In this document: one piece after another, positions 51,434 to 59,929 of the stretch
How the letters are laid out: each line of letters opens with the position of its first letter
Position numbering within the stretch: position 1 is the stretch's first letter
Assembly (NCBI RefSeq): GCF_000214705.1
Contig: NC_015573.1
Location: 570,501 to 634,500, forward strand
DNA from: Desulfofundulus kuznetsovii DSM 6115
GTDB taxonomy: Bacteria; Bacillota; Desulfotomaculia; Desulfotomaculales; Desulfovirgulaceae
Length of the DNA: 64,000 bases
Reading direction: 5' to 3'
Notes under the pieces: generated by a model
Told to the model about the DNA's origin: nothing
The model's database searches: none
What the model saw: the letters and a program-made list of their open reading frames with translations, nothing else
Translations under genes and position numbers: made by a program

Positions 51434-54076
51434 CTAAATTTTCTTCACCTCGTACCAGTTTGGCCCCAGCTTCATGTCTACCACCAGCGGGACATCCAGC
51501 ACCAGGGCGTTTTCCATGTGTCGCCGGACCAGTTCGGAAACCTCCGGCAGTTCCCCGGCGGGCATGTCGAAAATCAACTCGTCGTGCACCTGCAGGATCA
51601 TCCTGGTGGCCAGTCCCCGGTCCTTTAATTCCCGGTGGATGCGCACCATGGCCAGCTTGATGATGTCGGCGGCGCTGCCCTGAATGGGTGTATTGATGGC
51701 GGTACGCTCGCCAAACATGCGCACGTTGCGGTTGGCGCTAAAGAGATCCGGCAGGTAGCGGCGCCGGTTTAAAAGAGTGGTTACGTAGCCCTTCTCCCTG
51801 GCCTGCTGGATGGTGCGCTCTATAAAAGCCTTTACCCCTGCGTAACGGGCAAAGTAATTTTCAATGTATTGCCGGGCTTCCTGGCGGGAGACGTTAATGT
51901 CCCGGGCCAGGCCAAAATCACTGATGCCGTAGACAATACCGAAGTTGACCGCCTTGGCCCGGCCCCGCATATCGGCCGTTACTTCGGTGATGGCCACGCC
52001 AAAAACCTCGGCGGCCGTGCGGGTGTGGATGTCCTGGCCCTGGCGGAAGGCTTCCAGCAGGTTGGGGTCCCCGGCCATATGGGCCAGAATCCGCAATTCG
52101 ATCTGGGAGTAATCGGCGGTAAGGATCAGGTTCCCCTCCCGGCGGGGAATGAAAACCCTTCTGATTTTGCGTCCTTCCTCCATGCGGATGGGGATGTTCT
52201 GCAAGTTGGGATCGGAGCTGGATAGCCGTCCGGTAGCCGTTACCGTCTGGTGGAAGGTGGTATGCAGCCGGCCCGTTTCGGGATTGATCAGGGCGGCCAG
52301 GCCGTCAACGTAGGTGGATTTTAATTTCATCAGCTGGCGGTATTCCAGTACCAGAGGAACAATGGGATGAGCGCCGGCCAGTTCCTCCAGCACGGAAGCA
52401 TCGGTGGAATAACTTGTTTTGGTTTTTTTGATTACGGGCAATTCCAGCTTTTCAAAAAGGATGTAACCCAGCTGGCGGGTGGAGTTGATGTTGAATTGTT
52501 CCCCGGCCAGCTGGTAAATCTGCTCCGCTATAGCGGCGAGCTTTATCTCCAGTTCCCGGGACATTTCTTCCAGGTATTGTTTATCCACGGCCACCCCGGT
52601 CATTTCCATGTCGGCCAGGACGGCTACCAGGGGCAGCTCTACTTCGTAATACAACCTTTCCATTTCCGCCAGGCGCAGCTTTTCGGCCAGCAGTTCCGAC
52701 AGGCGCCAGATGACGTCGGCCCGGGCCGCCAGGGCTTCCTCACCCCGGGCGGGCAGGACAACTTTTAAATGTTCCAGGGCCAGGTCCGCGAGTTCCTGGT
52801 TGGCCGAGGCGGGATTGAGCAGGTACGCAGCCACCATGGTATCAAAAGCCAGGTTGTTTAAGGCGAGGCCGTGCTTTTGTAAAAGCCACAGGGCGCTCTT
52901 GCCGTCATGGAGGAGCTTTTCTGTATCGGGGTCGCGGAAAATCCCGGCCAGCGTGTCCAGGGCCGCCGGGTTGCTGGCCGGGTCCCCCGGTTCCAGGTAA
53001 AAAATCGATAGATAGGGTGCTTCCGGACTGTCCCCGGGGGCTTTTAATCCCAGGGCCGCCGCCACTATGCCTTCCTGGCGGCTCCCGCTCAAAGCTATAG
53101 CCACCCGGCCCGCGCGCCGGCACAGTTCCACCAAACGGGACAACTCTTCCTGATCTGCCAGGACCCGGAAGGTTACCCGGTAAGTTTCCACCACCCGGGC
53201 AGGCTGCCCAAGTTCCTGCCTGATAGCCCGGATTAAAGTTTTAAATTCCAGCCTGCTGAAGAGGGCCAGCAACCGGTTGTAATCCGGCCCCGGCCAGCGA
53301 AAAGCGTCCACGTCAATTTCCAGGGGTACCTCCCGCTCAATGGTGGCCAGTCGTTTGGACAACAAGGCCTGTTCTTGATACGGGAGTATTTTATCCCGGA
53401 AACGGACGGGCAGGGAGTCGACTTGGGACACCAGTTCTTCCAGGCAGCCATATTCTTTAAGCAAAGCTTTAGCCGTTTTAGGACCAATTCCCGGTACCCC
53501 GGGAATGTTGTCGGAAGGATCTCCCACCAGTCCTTTATAATCGGGAAACTGGGCCGGGGTAATGCCAAAGCGCTCCCATACCCGGCCCTCAGTGTATTCC
53601 TCCAGTTCACTGATTCCCTTGCGGGTGAGGAACACCCTGGTCAGGGGTGAAACCAGTTGCAGGGTATCCTGGTCACCGGTAACGATAATGCTGGAGATTC
53701 CCGCTTGCTCCGCCCGGTTGACCAGCGTCCCGATTAGATCATCGGCCTCATATCCCTCACGTTCCAGCACGGGGATGTTCATGGCCGCTAAAACTTCTTT
53801 AATCAGGGGGAACTGGGGGCGCAGCTCATCGGGGGTAGCCGGACGGTGGGCCTTGTAATCCTCATAATGATCGTGGCGAAAGGTGATCTTTCCCTTATCA
53901 AAGCAAACGGCTACCAGGCCGGGTTTGAGTTCTTTGAGAACCTTGAGGAGCATATTGGTAAAACCGTAGACGGCATTGGTTGCCACCCCTTGACTGGTCG
54001 CCAGATGGGGTATGGCATGAAAGGCCCGGTGGGCCAGGCTGTTGCCGTCGAGGATTAAGAACGTGCTTTCCTGCAA
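51434..54076 (-). CDS. polA: DNA polymerase I
   Basis: An 880-residue protein with the usual three parts. The N-terminal 5'-3' exonuclease is complete (LILDGNSLAHRAFHAI, YEADDLIGTL, VTGDQDTLQLV, LVGDPSDNIPGVPGIGPKTA). The middle 3'-5' exonuclease-like domain lacks the catalytic D-x-E (VAIALSGSRQ at that point), so proofreading is probably absent, as in Bacillus and Thermus. The polymerase motifs are complete (TADYSQIELRILAH, RRAKAVNFGIVYG-type O-helix, LQVHDELIF). It starts a polA-mutM-ytaF operon on the minus strand. Confidence 0.96.
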   Translation of the reverse strand: MQESTFLILDGNSLAHRAFHAIPHLATSQGVATNAVYGFTNMLLKVLKELKPGLVAVCFDKGKITFRHDHYEDYKAHRPATPDELRPQFPLIKEVLAAMNIPVLEREGYEADDLIGTLVNRAEQAGISSIIVTGDQDTLQLVSPLTRVFLTRKGISELEEYTEGRVWERFGITPAQFPDYKGLVGDPSDNIPGVPGIGPKTAKALLKEYGCLEELVSQVDSLPVRFRDKILPYQEQALLSKRLATIEREVPLEIDVDAFRWPGPDYNRLLALFSRLEFKTLIRAIRQELGQPARVVETYRVTFRVLADQEELSRLVELCRRAGRVAIALSGSRQEGIVAAALGLKAPGDSPEAPYLSIFYLEPGDPASNPAALDTLAGIFRDPDTEKLLHDGKSALWLLQKHGLALNNLAFDTMVAAYLLNPASANQELADLALEHLKVVLPARGEEALAARADVIWRLSELLAEKLRLAEMERLYYEVELPLVAVLADMEMTGVAVDKQYLEEMSRELEIKLAAIAEQIYQLAGEQFNINSTRQLGYILFEKLELPVIKKTKTSYSTDASVLEELAGAHPIVPLVLEYRQLMKLKSTYVDGLAALINPETGRLHTTFHQTVTATGRLSSSDPNLQNIPIRMEEGRKIRRVFIPRREGNLILTADYSQIELRILAHMAGDPNLLEAFRQGQDIHTRTAAEVFGVAITEVTADMRGRAKAVNFGIVYGISDFGLARDINVSRQEARQYIENYFARYAGVKAFIERTIQQAREKGYVTTLLNRRRYLPDLFSANRNVRMFGERTAINTPIQGSAADIIKLAMVRIHRELKDRGLATRMILQVHDELIFDMPAGELPEVSELVRRHMENALVLDVPLVVDMKLGPNWYEVKKI

Positions 54077-54251
54077 AACTACACACCTGCCTTTTTTAAA
54101 TTATTTCACCATATAAATCTCCAATACCTTCTGCATAAGAATGTTGATAAATTTAAACATCTCCCTGTCTTCTTCCGGAGTTGGCGGCAGGAGATTAAAC
54201 CTGGCAGGGCGAATTACAGCTTATGGATTAAAAGCTTTGGGGTGAGCCGGC

Positions 54252-55736
54252 TTGCGGACAAGATTAATCCTTCTGGTAATGGCTTTATTATTTTTTCTGC
54301 CTGTTTTTCCTGCCGGTGCGGGCGACGACCTGGAACGGGCAGCTGCTGCGGTGACAGAAGTGATGGACTATGTTTACCATTACCATATTGCCCGTCCCGG
54401 TGTGGACCAGCTTGTGGAGGGGGCCATTAACGGCCTTCTAAACAGTGTGGGTGACCCCTATACGGAATATTTTACAGCCGAAGATCTTGATAATTTTACC
54501 GGTTCTCTGGAAGGTAACTTCGCCGGAATTGGCGTGGAACTGGAAGGGTGGCCCCCTTACCCCCAGGTGGCCAGGGTACTGCGCAACTCACCGGCTTACC
54601 GGGCTGGAATCAGGGAAAAAGACCTGATTATCCGGGTAAATGGGGAAGATACAGCCGGGTTAACCCTTTCCCAGGTGGTGGAAAAAATTCGCGGCCCGGC
54701 CGGATCCCGGGTACAACTGACCATTCGCCGCAGAGGTGTTCCTGATTTTGAGGTGGAACTTGTACGGGAAAAGGTAAGCAGTCCCCCGGTTGAAGGGGAA
54801 ATGCTTCCTGGGAATATCGGCTACGTGAGAGTGCATGTTTTTGGTTCCAGGACGGCTGAGGAATTTGGTGTCCTGATGCAGGAATTCCGGGCCAGGGGAA
54901 TCAAGGGAATGATCCTGGATTTGCGCAATGATCCGGGGGGCTACCTGCAGGCGGCCGTTGATCTGGCCGGTTATTTCTTGCCGGCCGGTCAGGTGGTAGT
55001 CACCACGCTGGACAGGAATAATCACAAAGAAGTGTATTATACTGCCGGTAAAACTCCCGCCCTTGATCTGCCCCTGGTGGTTCTGGTCAACGATACAAGC
55101 GCCAGTTCCGCCGAAGTCCTGGCCGCAGCATTGCAGGACTACCGGCGGGCGGTGCTGGTGGGTGACCGTACCTACGGCAAGGGAGTTGTCCAGGCCATCA
55201 TTCCCCTGGAAACAGGAGGCGCACTGAAATTAACCATTGCCCGTTATCTAACCCCGGCCGGCAGGTCTATTGACGGCCGAGGCATTGAGCCCGACCGGTG
55301 GGTTTCCACGCCATCCCTGCAACTGGTGGCTGCCCGGCAGGAATTGCAGCCCCACTCACCGCGCAGTATAGTATTTAATTTTTCGGGCACCGGTGTTATA
55401 GTTAGCGGGGAAAAGATAGGCGATTTTATATCACCCCTGATTCGGGCCGGGGAAATTTATGTTCCCCTGCGTTTTACCCTGGAGGCTCTGGGGTTCAGCG
55501 TCCACTGGCACCGCGAAGGTCATAAGGTTTTAGCCCGTGCCGGTGACCGAGAGCTTATTCTGGACGTGGACATGAAAACGGCCATAATCGGGGGACAAAA
55601 GGTGGGATTGGGATCTCTCATGATCCGGGGAGGGAGTATGTACCTGCCGGTTTCCCTTTTTTCCCGGTTGGGAGTAAAAGTCGAACGGGAGGGGGAACAA
55701 CTAAAACTGGAATTATTACCGGTTAAGCAGGAATAA
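54252..55736 (+). CDS. S41-family carboxyl-terminal processing protease with copper-amine-oxidase-like domain
   Basis: A 494-residue exported protein. The signal peptide (LILLVMALLFFLPVFPAGAG) is followed by an N-terminal region with GDPYTEYF, a PDZ domain (GIGVELEG...VLRNSPAYRAGIREKDLIIRVNGED) and the S41 catalytic core. The Ser is in NDTSASSAEVLAAAL and the Lys in DRTYGKGVVQ. The C-terminal 120 residues form a copper amine oxidase N-terminal-like domain (IYVPLRFTLEALGFSVHW, then MYLPVSLFSRLGVKV) thought to bind the cell wall. The start is TTG at 54252. It is divergent from polA. Confidence 0.9.
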   Translation: MRTRLILLVMALLFFLPVFPAGAGDDLERAAAAVTEVMDYVYHYHIARPGVDQLVEGAINGLLNSVGDPYTEYFTAEDLDNFTGSLEGNFAGIGVELEGWPPYPQVARVLRNSPAYRAGIREKDLIIRVNGEDTAGLTLSQVVEKIRGPAGSRVQLTIRRRGVPDFEVELVREKVSSPPVEGEMLPGNIGYVRVHVFGSRTAEEFGVLMQEFRARGIKGMILDLRNDPGGYLQAAVDLAGYFLPAGQVVVTTLDRNNHKEVYYTAGKTPALDLPLVVLVNDTSASSAEVLAAALQDYRRAVLVGDRTYGKGVVQAIIPLETGGALKLTIARYLTPAGRSIDGRGIEPDRWVSTPSLQLVAARQELQPHSPRSIVFNFSGTGVIVSGEKIGDFISPLIRAGEIYVPLRFTLEALGFSVHWHREGHKVLARAGDRELILDVDMKTAIIGGQKVGLGSLMIRGGSMYLPVSLFSRLGVKVEREGEQLKLELLPVKQE

Positions 55737-55833
55737 TGCTGCCCGTGTTGAATCACTTAGAATAAACTAAAGTAAAAGAATGCATGCATAACCCGCGGGC
55801 CAGGTTTTCTGCCGGCAAAGGGGGTGTTTTAAA

Positions 55834-57333
55834 ATGGATGAATATCTTTGCCCTTGCGGGAGTGGGAAATCTTATCGCAAATGTTGTGGTGTCGGGGAGA
55901 AGGTAATTTTTTTGGAACAGTACAGGTGGCGGCGTGCAGGCCAGGAGTTACGCCGTAAACTGGGCGAATTTGCCGATAGCCAGTTTTTTGCTCAGGAAGC
56001 ACTTAAGGCCCAGGAGAAGTATCTCAGTTGTCTTGATCCGGAACTGGTTGACCGGGATGACGAATTTACCATGGAAAGATGCTTTGAATGGTTTATCTTC
56101 GATTATGTCCTCCCCAACGGGTCAACCATCATTGAAACGTTCCGGCAGAATTCTGACCTTTCGGAAAGGGAGCAGACCTTACTGGCAGACTGGGCCGCGG
56201 CGAGAATTTCCCTTTATGAAGTGCTCCAGGTTCTTCCTCGTAAAGGGGTTGTATTACGGGACCTCCTTCAGAAAAAAGAATTAAAGGTGCACGATATAAA
56301 TGCAGCTGTGGAACTTCAACCCGGGACTATCCTGCTTATGCGGATTTTAAAGGTGGGTGACGAATACGAGTTTTCCACCAGTGGTCTTGCTTTACCGGGT
56401 TTCTGCAAGGATGTCCTGTTGAAAAAGTTGCGCCGGGACCTGCGGTTTTATGCCCGGAAACGAAATGCTTCTACCAAGCAGGTGCTCAGTGACTACCTGC
56501 GGGAACGTTCCCATATCATCAATGGTATCGTGGTGGAAATGGGTTTTAATTATACCCTGCCCCATTTAGTTGATGATAGTGAGGGAGACGAGTATTTTCC
56601 GTCGGTTAACGATGACTTGTTTGACAGGATTTCGGCCCGGATTGCCCAGCAAATTACCGAGGCCATCTTAGATGAATATTACGACCGCTGGATCGATAAG
56701 CCCGTTCCGGCCCTGGGTGGGAAAACTCCCCGGGAGGCTTGCCGTACAGCCGAAGGCAGGGCCAGGCTGGAAGAGATGTTTCGCGAACTGGAATTGGTGG
56801 AAACCAGCCGGGAATTAAAGGGGGAACCCCATTACGACGTTCAGAAGGTGCGTCGCAAGTTGGGGCTTTTGCCGGCCGGTGGCAATGTAGATCAGGATCT
56901 ACGGGAACAGGGGAATTTCAAAAAGCCCGAGGATTACCAGTGGCCGACGGTAACCCATGCCGATGTGGCCCGGGGTGTGATGGAAGACCTCAGGGGAAGA
57001 GGTTATGGGCCGGGTCAAGTTCAGGGAGCTTTACATCTGTGGCACGACTACTGCTCCAAGGTCCGGCCCTCCTTTCGCAAGCCGGCCCTGTGGGTGGCTA
57101 CGGTGGTATATGCCATGGCCCGCCTGGAGTGCGATCACCGGGTGAGCCAGCATGAGCTGGCCAGGCAATACGGGGTGGCTCCCTCGAGCATTTCAGCCAA
57201 TTTCCGGGCTATGTGCCGGGCGCTGGATCTGGTGGCCTTCGACAAGCGCTATTCCACACGGAAGTCGCCGCTCGCCGGGCTGAAGGAAGCTGATCCGCTT
57301 CTGGCCCAGATACTTGAGAACCTGAAGCTGTAA
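55834..57333 (+). CDS. SEC-C motif protein with C-terminal helix-turn-helix
   Basis: A 499-residue protein. The first 20 residues hold a SEC-C zinc motif (CPCGSGKSYRKCC). The next part (FEWFIFDYVLPNGSTIIETF) resembles other SEC-C proteins of clostridia of unknown role. The C-terminal 100 residues (VVYAMARLECDHRVSQHELARQYGVAPSSISANFRAMCRAL) include a clear helix-turn-helix, so nucleic-acid binding is likely. Monocistronic, with a strong terminator at 57374. Function unknown. Confidence 0.75.
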   Translation: MDEYLCPCGSGKSYRKCCGVGEKVIFLEQYRWRRAGQELRRKLGEFADSQFFAQEALKAQEKYLSCLDPELVDRDDEFTMERCFEWFIFDYVLPNGSTIIETFRQNSDLSEREQTLLADWAAARISLYEVLQVLPRKGVVLRDLLQKKELKVHDINAAVELQPGTILLMRILKVGDEYEFSTSGLALPGFCKDVLLKKLRRDLRFYARKRNASTKQVLSDYLRERSHIINGIVVEMGFNYTLPHLVDDSEGDEYFPSVNDDLFDRISARIAQQITEAILDEYYDRWIDKPVPALGGKTPREACRTAEGRARLEEMFRELELVETSRELKGEPHYDVQKVRRKLGLLPAGGNVDQDLREQGNFKKPEDYQWPTVTHADVARGVMEDLRGRGYGPGQVQGALHLWHDYCSKVRPSFRKPALWVATVVYAMARLECDHRVSQHELARQYGVAPSSISANFRAMCRALDLVAFDKRYSTRKSPLAGLKEADPLLAQILENLKL

Positions 57334-57373
57334 CCCCGGTTGAGATACATGATATTGAATGATATTGCAAGGA

Positions 57374-57405
57374 AAAGGGCGGGTTAAGCACCCGCCCTTT
57401 TTCAG
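57374..57405 (+). terminator. Rho-independent terminator after the SEC-C gene
   Basis: AAAGGGCGGGT (57374-57384), loop TAAGC, ACCCGCCCTTT (57390-57400), then T's. A perfect 11-bp stem. Confidence 0.9.
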
Positions 57406-57421
57406 GCGGAGGGATTATTAG

Positions 57422-58033
57422 TTGGATTATCTTTCTTCTTTGCTGGAAATTGTTGTTGAATGGGTGGTTGGTTTTATTTCCGACCTGGGGTACTGGGGGA
57501 TTGCCATTGGCATGGCCATTGAGAGTGCCAATATACCCCTGCCCAGCGAGGTCATTCTCCCCTTTGGCGGCTACCTGGTGTCCACAGGCCGGTTGGATTT
57601 CTTCTGGGCGGCAATGGCCGGTACCATTGGCGGTACCGTGGGGTCGATCATCTCTTATTTGATCGGTTTTTGGGGTGGGCGCCCTTTTTTACTGCGTTAC
57701 GGGCGCTACATTGGGATTTCCCACAAGCACTTCGAACTGGCGGAGAGATGGTTTCATCGCTATGGTGAGGCAACAGTATTCTTCACCCGGCTGATGCCGA
57801 TAGTGCGCACCTTTATTTCCCTGCCGGCGGGAATTTCCGGCATGAACTTTCCCCGTTTTGTCATTTACACCTTTTTGGGTTCTCTGCCCTGGTGCTTTTT
57901 CCTCACCTACCTGGGTGTGAAAATGGGCCAGCACTGGCAGGATTTGAAATACTGGTTCCACCGCCTGGACCTGGTGGTGGCCCTGGCACTGGTTGCGCTG
58001 GTGGTTTACCTGTGGCGCAAACGGAAGAGATAG
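57422..58033 (+). CDS. DedA-family membrane protein (VTT domain)
   Basis: A 203-residue protein with the DedA signature: ESANIPLPSEVILPFGGYLV, then GTIGGTVGSIISYLIGFWGG, FTRLMPIVRTFISLPAGISGM and NFPRFVIYTFLGSLPWCFFLTYLG. The conserved Glu and the Arg of TRLMPIVR support proton-driven lipid flipping (undecaprenyl phosphate or phospholipid) as in characterised members. The start is TTG at 57422 behind GGCGGAGGG. Confidence 0.92.
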   Translation: MDYLSSLLEIVVEWVVGFISDLGYWGIAIGMAIESANIPLPSEVILPFGGYLVSTGRLDFFWAAMAGTIGGTVGSIISYLIGFWGGRPFLLRYGRYIGISHKHFELAERWFHRYGEATVFFTRLMPIVRTFISLPAGISGMNFPRFVIYTFLGSLPWCFFLTYLGVKMGQHWQDLKYWFHRLDLVVALALVALVVYLWRKRKR

Positions 58034-58088
58034 GCCGGATTTTGCCCGGGCAACGGGTTTGAACCAGTTCTTTTAACTTCATTGGTTA

Positions 58089-58120
58089 AAACCAGCCTTT
58101 TCCTGCGGCTGGTTTTTTTT
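58089..58120 (+). terminator. Rho-independent terminator after the DedA gene
   Basis: AAACCAGCC (58089-58097) pairs with GGCTGGTTT (58107-58115) and continues into a run of T's. Confidence 0.88.
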
Positions 58121-58179
58121 ACTTTCATAAAGCACCCGGCGGGCGAGGGAAAATAAGGGGGAGAAGGGAAGGGGTTGCT

Positions 58180-59439
58180 TTGAAACGGAAAACAGGTGAA
58201 AAAACGGGCGACAGGCTGCCTTTGAAAGCCCCAGCCGTCATCCGGTATTCTGCATATATTTTAAGCCTGACATTGTTCCTGTCTGGCGCTTTGCTTTTGT
58301 CTTTCCCTGCGCCTGCAGGAGCCGTTCCGCCTTCTGTAACTGCAGATGCTGCTGTGCTCATGGATGCGCGCACGGGGCAGATCTTCTACGATAAAAATGG
58401 CCTGCAAAGGCGTGAACCGGCCAGCCTGACCAAGATCATGACGGCCATAATCGCGCTGGAGTACGGCCGTTTAAACGATGTGGTAACCGTAAGCCGCAAT
58501 GCCGCCGCCATAGGCATGGGTTCCGTGCTGGACCTGCGGGCCGGTGAAAAAATTACCCTGGAAGACCTGCTCAAGGCGGCCCTGATCATGTCGGCCAACG
58601 ACAGCACCGTGGCTATTGCCGAACATGTGGGCGGCTCCGAGGAGGCCTTTATCGAGATGATGAATGCCAAGGCACTGGTCCTGGGGGCCCTGCACACCCG
58701 CTTTGCCAATACCAACGGTTATCATGATCCCCGGCATTATACCTGCGCCCGCGACCTGGCCGTGATTACCCGTTACGCCCTGCAAAACCCCCTTTTTAAC
58801 AAGATGGTACGCACCCGGGAAACAACCATCAGCTTTTGTGACTCCAGGCGGAAAGAAACCATTTACAACACCAACCGCCTTTTGCGTGAAGGCAGCTACC
58901 CGGGCATTGACGGGGTGAAAACCGGCTCCACCCCCCGGGCGGGCAACTGCCTGATTGCTTCGGCCACCCGGGGCGGCCGCCGGTTGATTGCGGTGGTGCT
59001 CCACAGTGCCAACCGCTACCGGGACGCGGTTACCCTGCTGGACTATGGTTTTAGCGAAGTAACACGGGTGACCCTCGGTGCCGAAGGGGAAGAGGTGGCC
59101 CAGCTACCCGTTGCCAACGGCCTGACCGGCAGGGTACCCGTTATTGTTGCTGCTCCAGTGGAGGTTGACCTGGCCCGGGACCAGCTTTCCCAGGTGCGAA
59201 GGGAAGTCAGGATGGTGCCGTCACTTGTTGCCCCCGTTAAGGCCGGGCAAAAAGTGGGTGAAGCAGTCTTTCGTTTAAAAGATGAGGAACTGGGCCGGGC
59301 GGCCCTGGTGACCGGCCAGGACGTTCCGAAAAAAGGCTTCTTCTCCCGGTTGCGAAAAACAATGGCCCGAGCAAACGCATCTGGTGCTGGTGCGGGGGAT
59401 GCCACCTGTGATCCCTTCTTCAGGTTGCCCCCCTTTTAG
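58180..59439 (+). CDS. D-alanyl-D-alanine carboxypeptidase (penicillin-binding protein 5 type)
   Basis: A 419-residue exported serine peptidase. A long basic N-terminus and signal helix (LSLTLFLSGALLLSFPAPAGA) precede the S11 catalytic domain, with SLTKIMT (Ser-x-x-Lys), SANDS (Ser-x-Asn) and DGVKTGSTPRAG (Lys-Thr-Gly). The C-terminal domain (VARDQ-type beta sandwich from about residue 310) is also present. It trims the terminal D-Ala from peptidoglycan stems. The DacF-like sporulation role is possible but not shown. The start is TTG at 58180. Confidence 0.93.
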   Translation: MKRKTGEKTGDRLPLKAPAVIRYSAYILSLTLFLSGALLLSFPAPAGAVPPSVTADAAVLMDARTGQIFYDKNGLQRREPASLTKIMTAIIALEYGRLNDVVTVSRNAAAIGMGSVLDLRAGEKITLEDLLKAALIMSANDSTVAIAEHVGGSEEAFIEMMNAKALVLGALHTRFANTNGYHDPRHYTCARDLAVITRYALQNPLFNKMVRTRETTISFCDSRRKETIYNTNRLLREGSYPGIDGVKTGSTPRAGNCLIASATRGGRRLIAVVLHSANRYRDAVTLLDYGFSEVTRVTLGAEGEEVAQLPVANGLTGRVPVIVAAPVEVDLARDQLSQVRREVRMVPSLVAPVKAGQKVGEAVFRLKDEELGRAALVTGQDVPKKGFFSRLRKTMARANASGAGAGDATCDPFFRLPPF

Positions 59440-59500
59440 CTGTAATGTATCCTTGGGGAAGGTTCCCTTAGCCGGGGAACAACTTTCCGGGGGTCACCCC

Positions 59501-59529
59501 TTGACATCCTCCCCTGTTTACGTCATAAT
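59501..59529 (+). promoter_or_regulatory. Promoter of tRNA-Val
   Basis: TTGACA (59501-59506), 17-bp spacer, CATAAT (59524-59529), 21 bases upstream of the tRNA. An inverted repeat GTTCCC/GGGAAC just upstream (about 59462-59480) may end the carboxypeptidase transcript. Confidence 0.8.
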
Positions 59530-59550
59530 ATAGGTGTTATAACCGCATAT

Positions 59551-59625
59551 GGGCGGGTAGTTCAGTGGGAGAACGTCTGCTTGACGCGCAGAAGGTCGTA
59601 GGTTCAATTCCTACCCCGCCCACCA
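59551..59625 (+). tRNA. tRNA-Val (GAC)
   Basis: A complete cloverleaf with acceptor GGGCGGG/CCCGCCC, anticodon stem TCTGC/GCAGA, loop TTGACGC giving GAC, T-loop GTTCAAT and an encoded CCA. Confidence 0.95.
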
Positions 59626-59651
59626 GGAAAATCAAGGTGTTGTCACATTCG

Positions 59652-59679
59652 CCTTCCTGAACGGAAGGCTTTTCTTTTG
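59652..59679 (+). terminator. Terminator of tRNA-Val
   Basis: GCCTTCC (59652-59658), loop TGAAC, GGAAGGC (59664-59670), then TTTTCTTTT. The remaining bases to 59929 hold no gene I can support. Confidence 0.88.
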
Positions 59680-59929
59680 CCTTCAGGAAGGCCGCCCGGG
59701 GCCTGACCTCGGAACAGGAAAAATTTGCGACAGGAAAGTAACTTTTTCGTTTCAGAGAAGGATTCCACGCCGGAAAGTAGAAAGAAAATCCAAAAATGAC
59801 GATGGTACGTAACCGTTTAGCTAAAAAGTTTAGAAGAACCGGCAATTAGATAAGCGGGGGACGGCGAACAGGCATTCTCCGGCAGGTGATGGCAGGATAT
59901 TTGGCCGGTTTCGTGGAAAGGGGAAGCTG

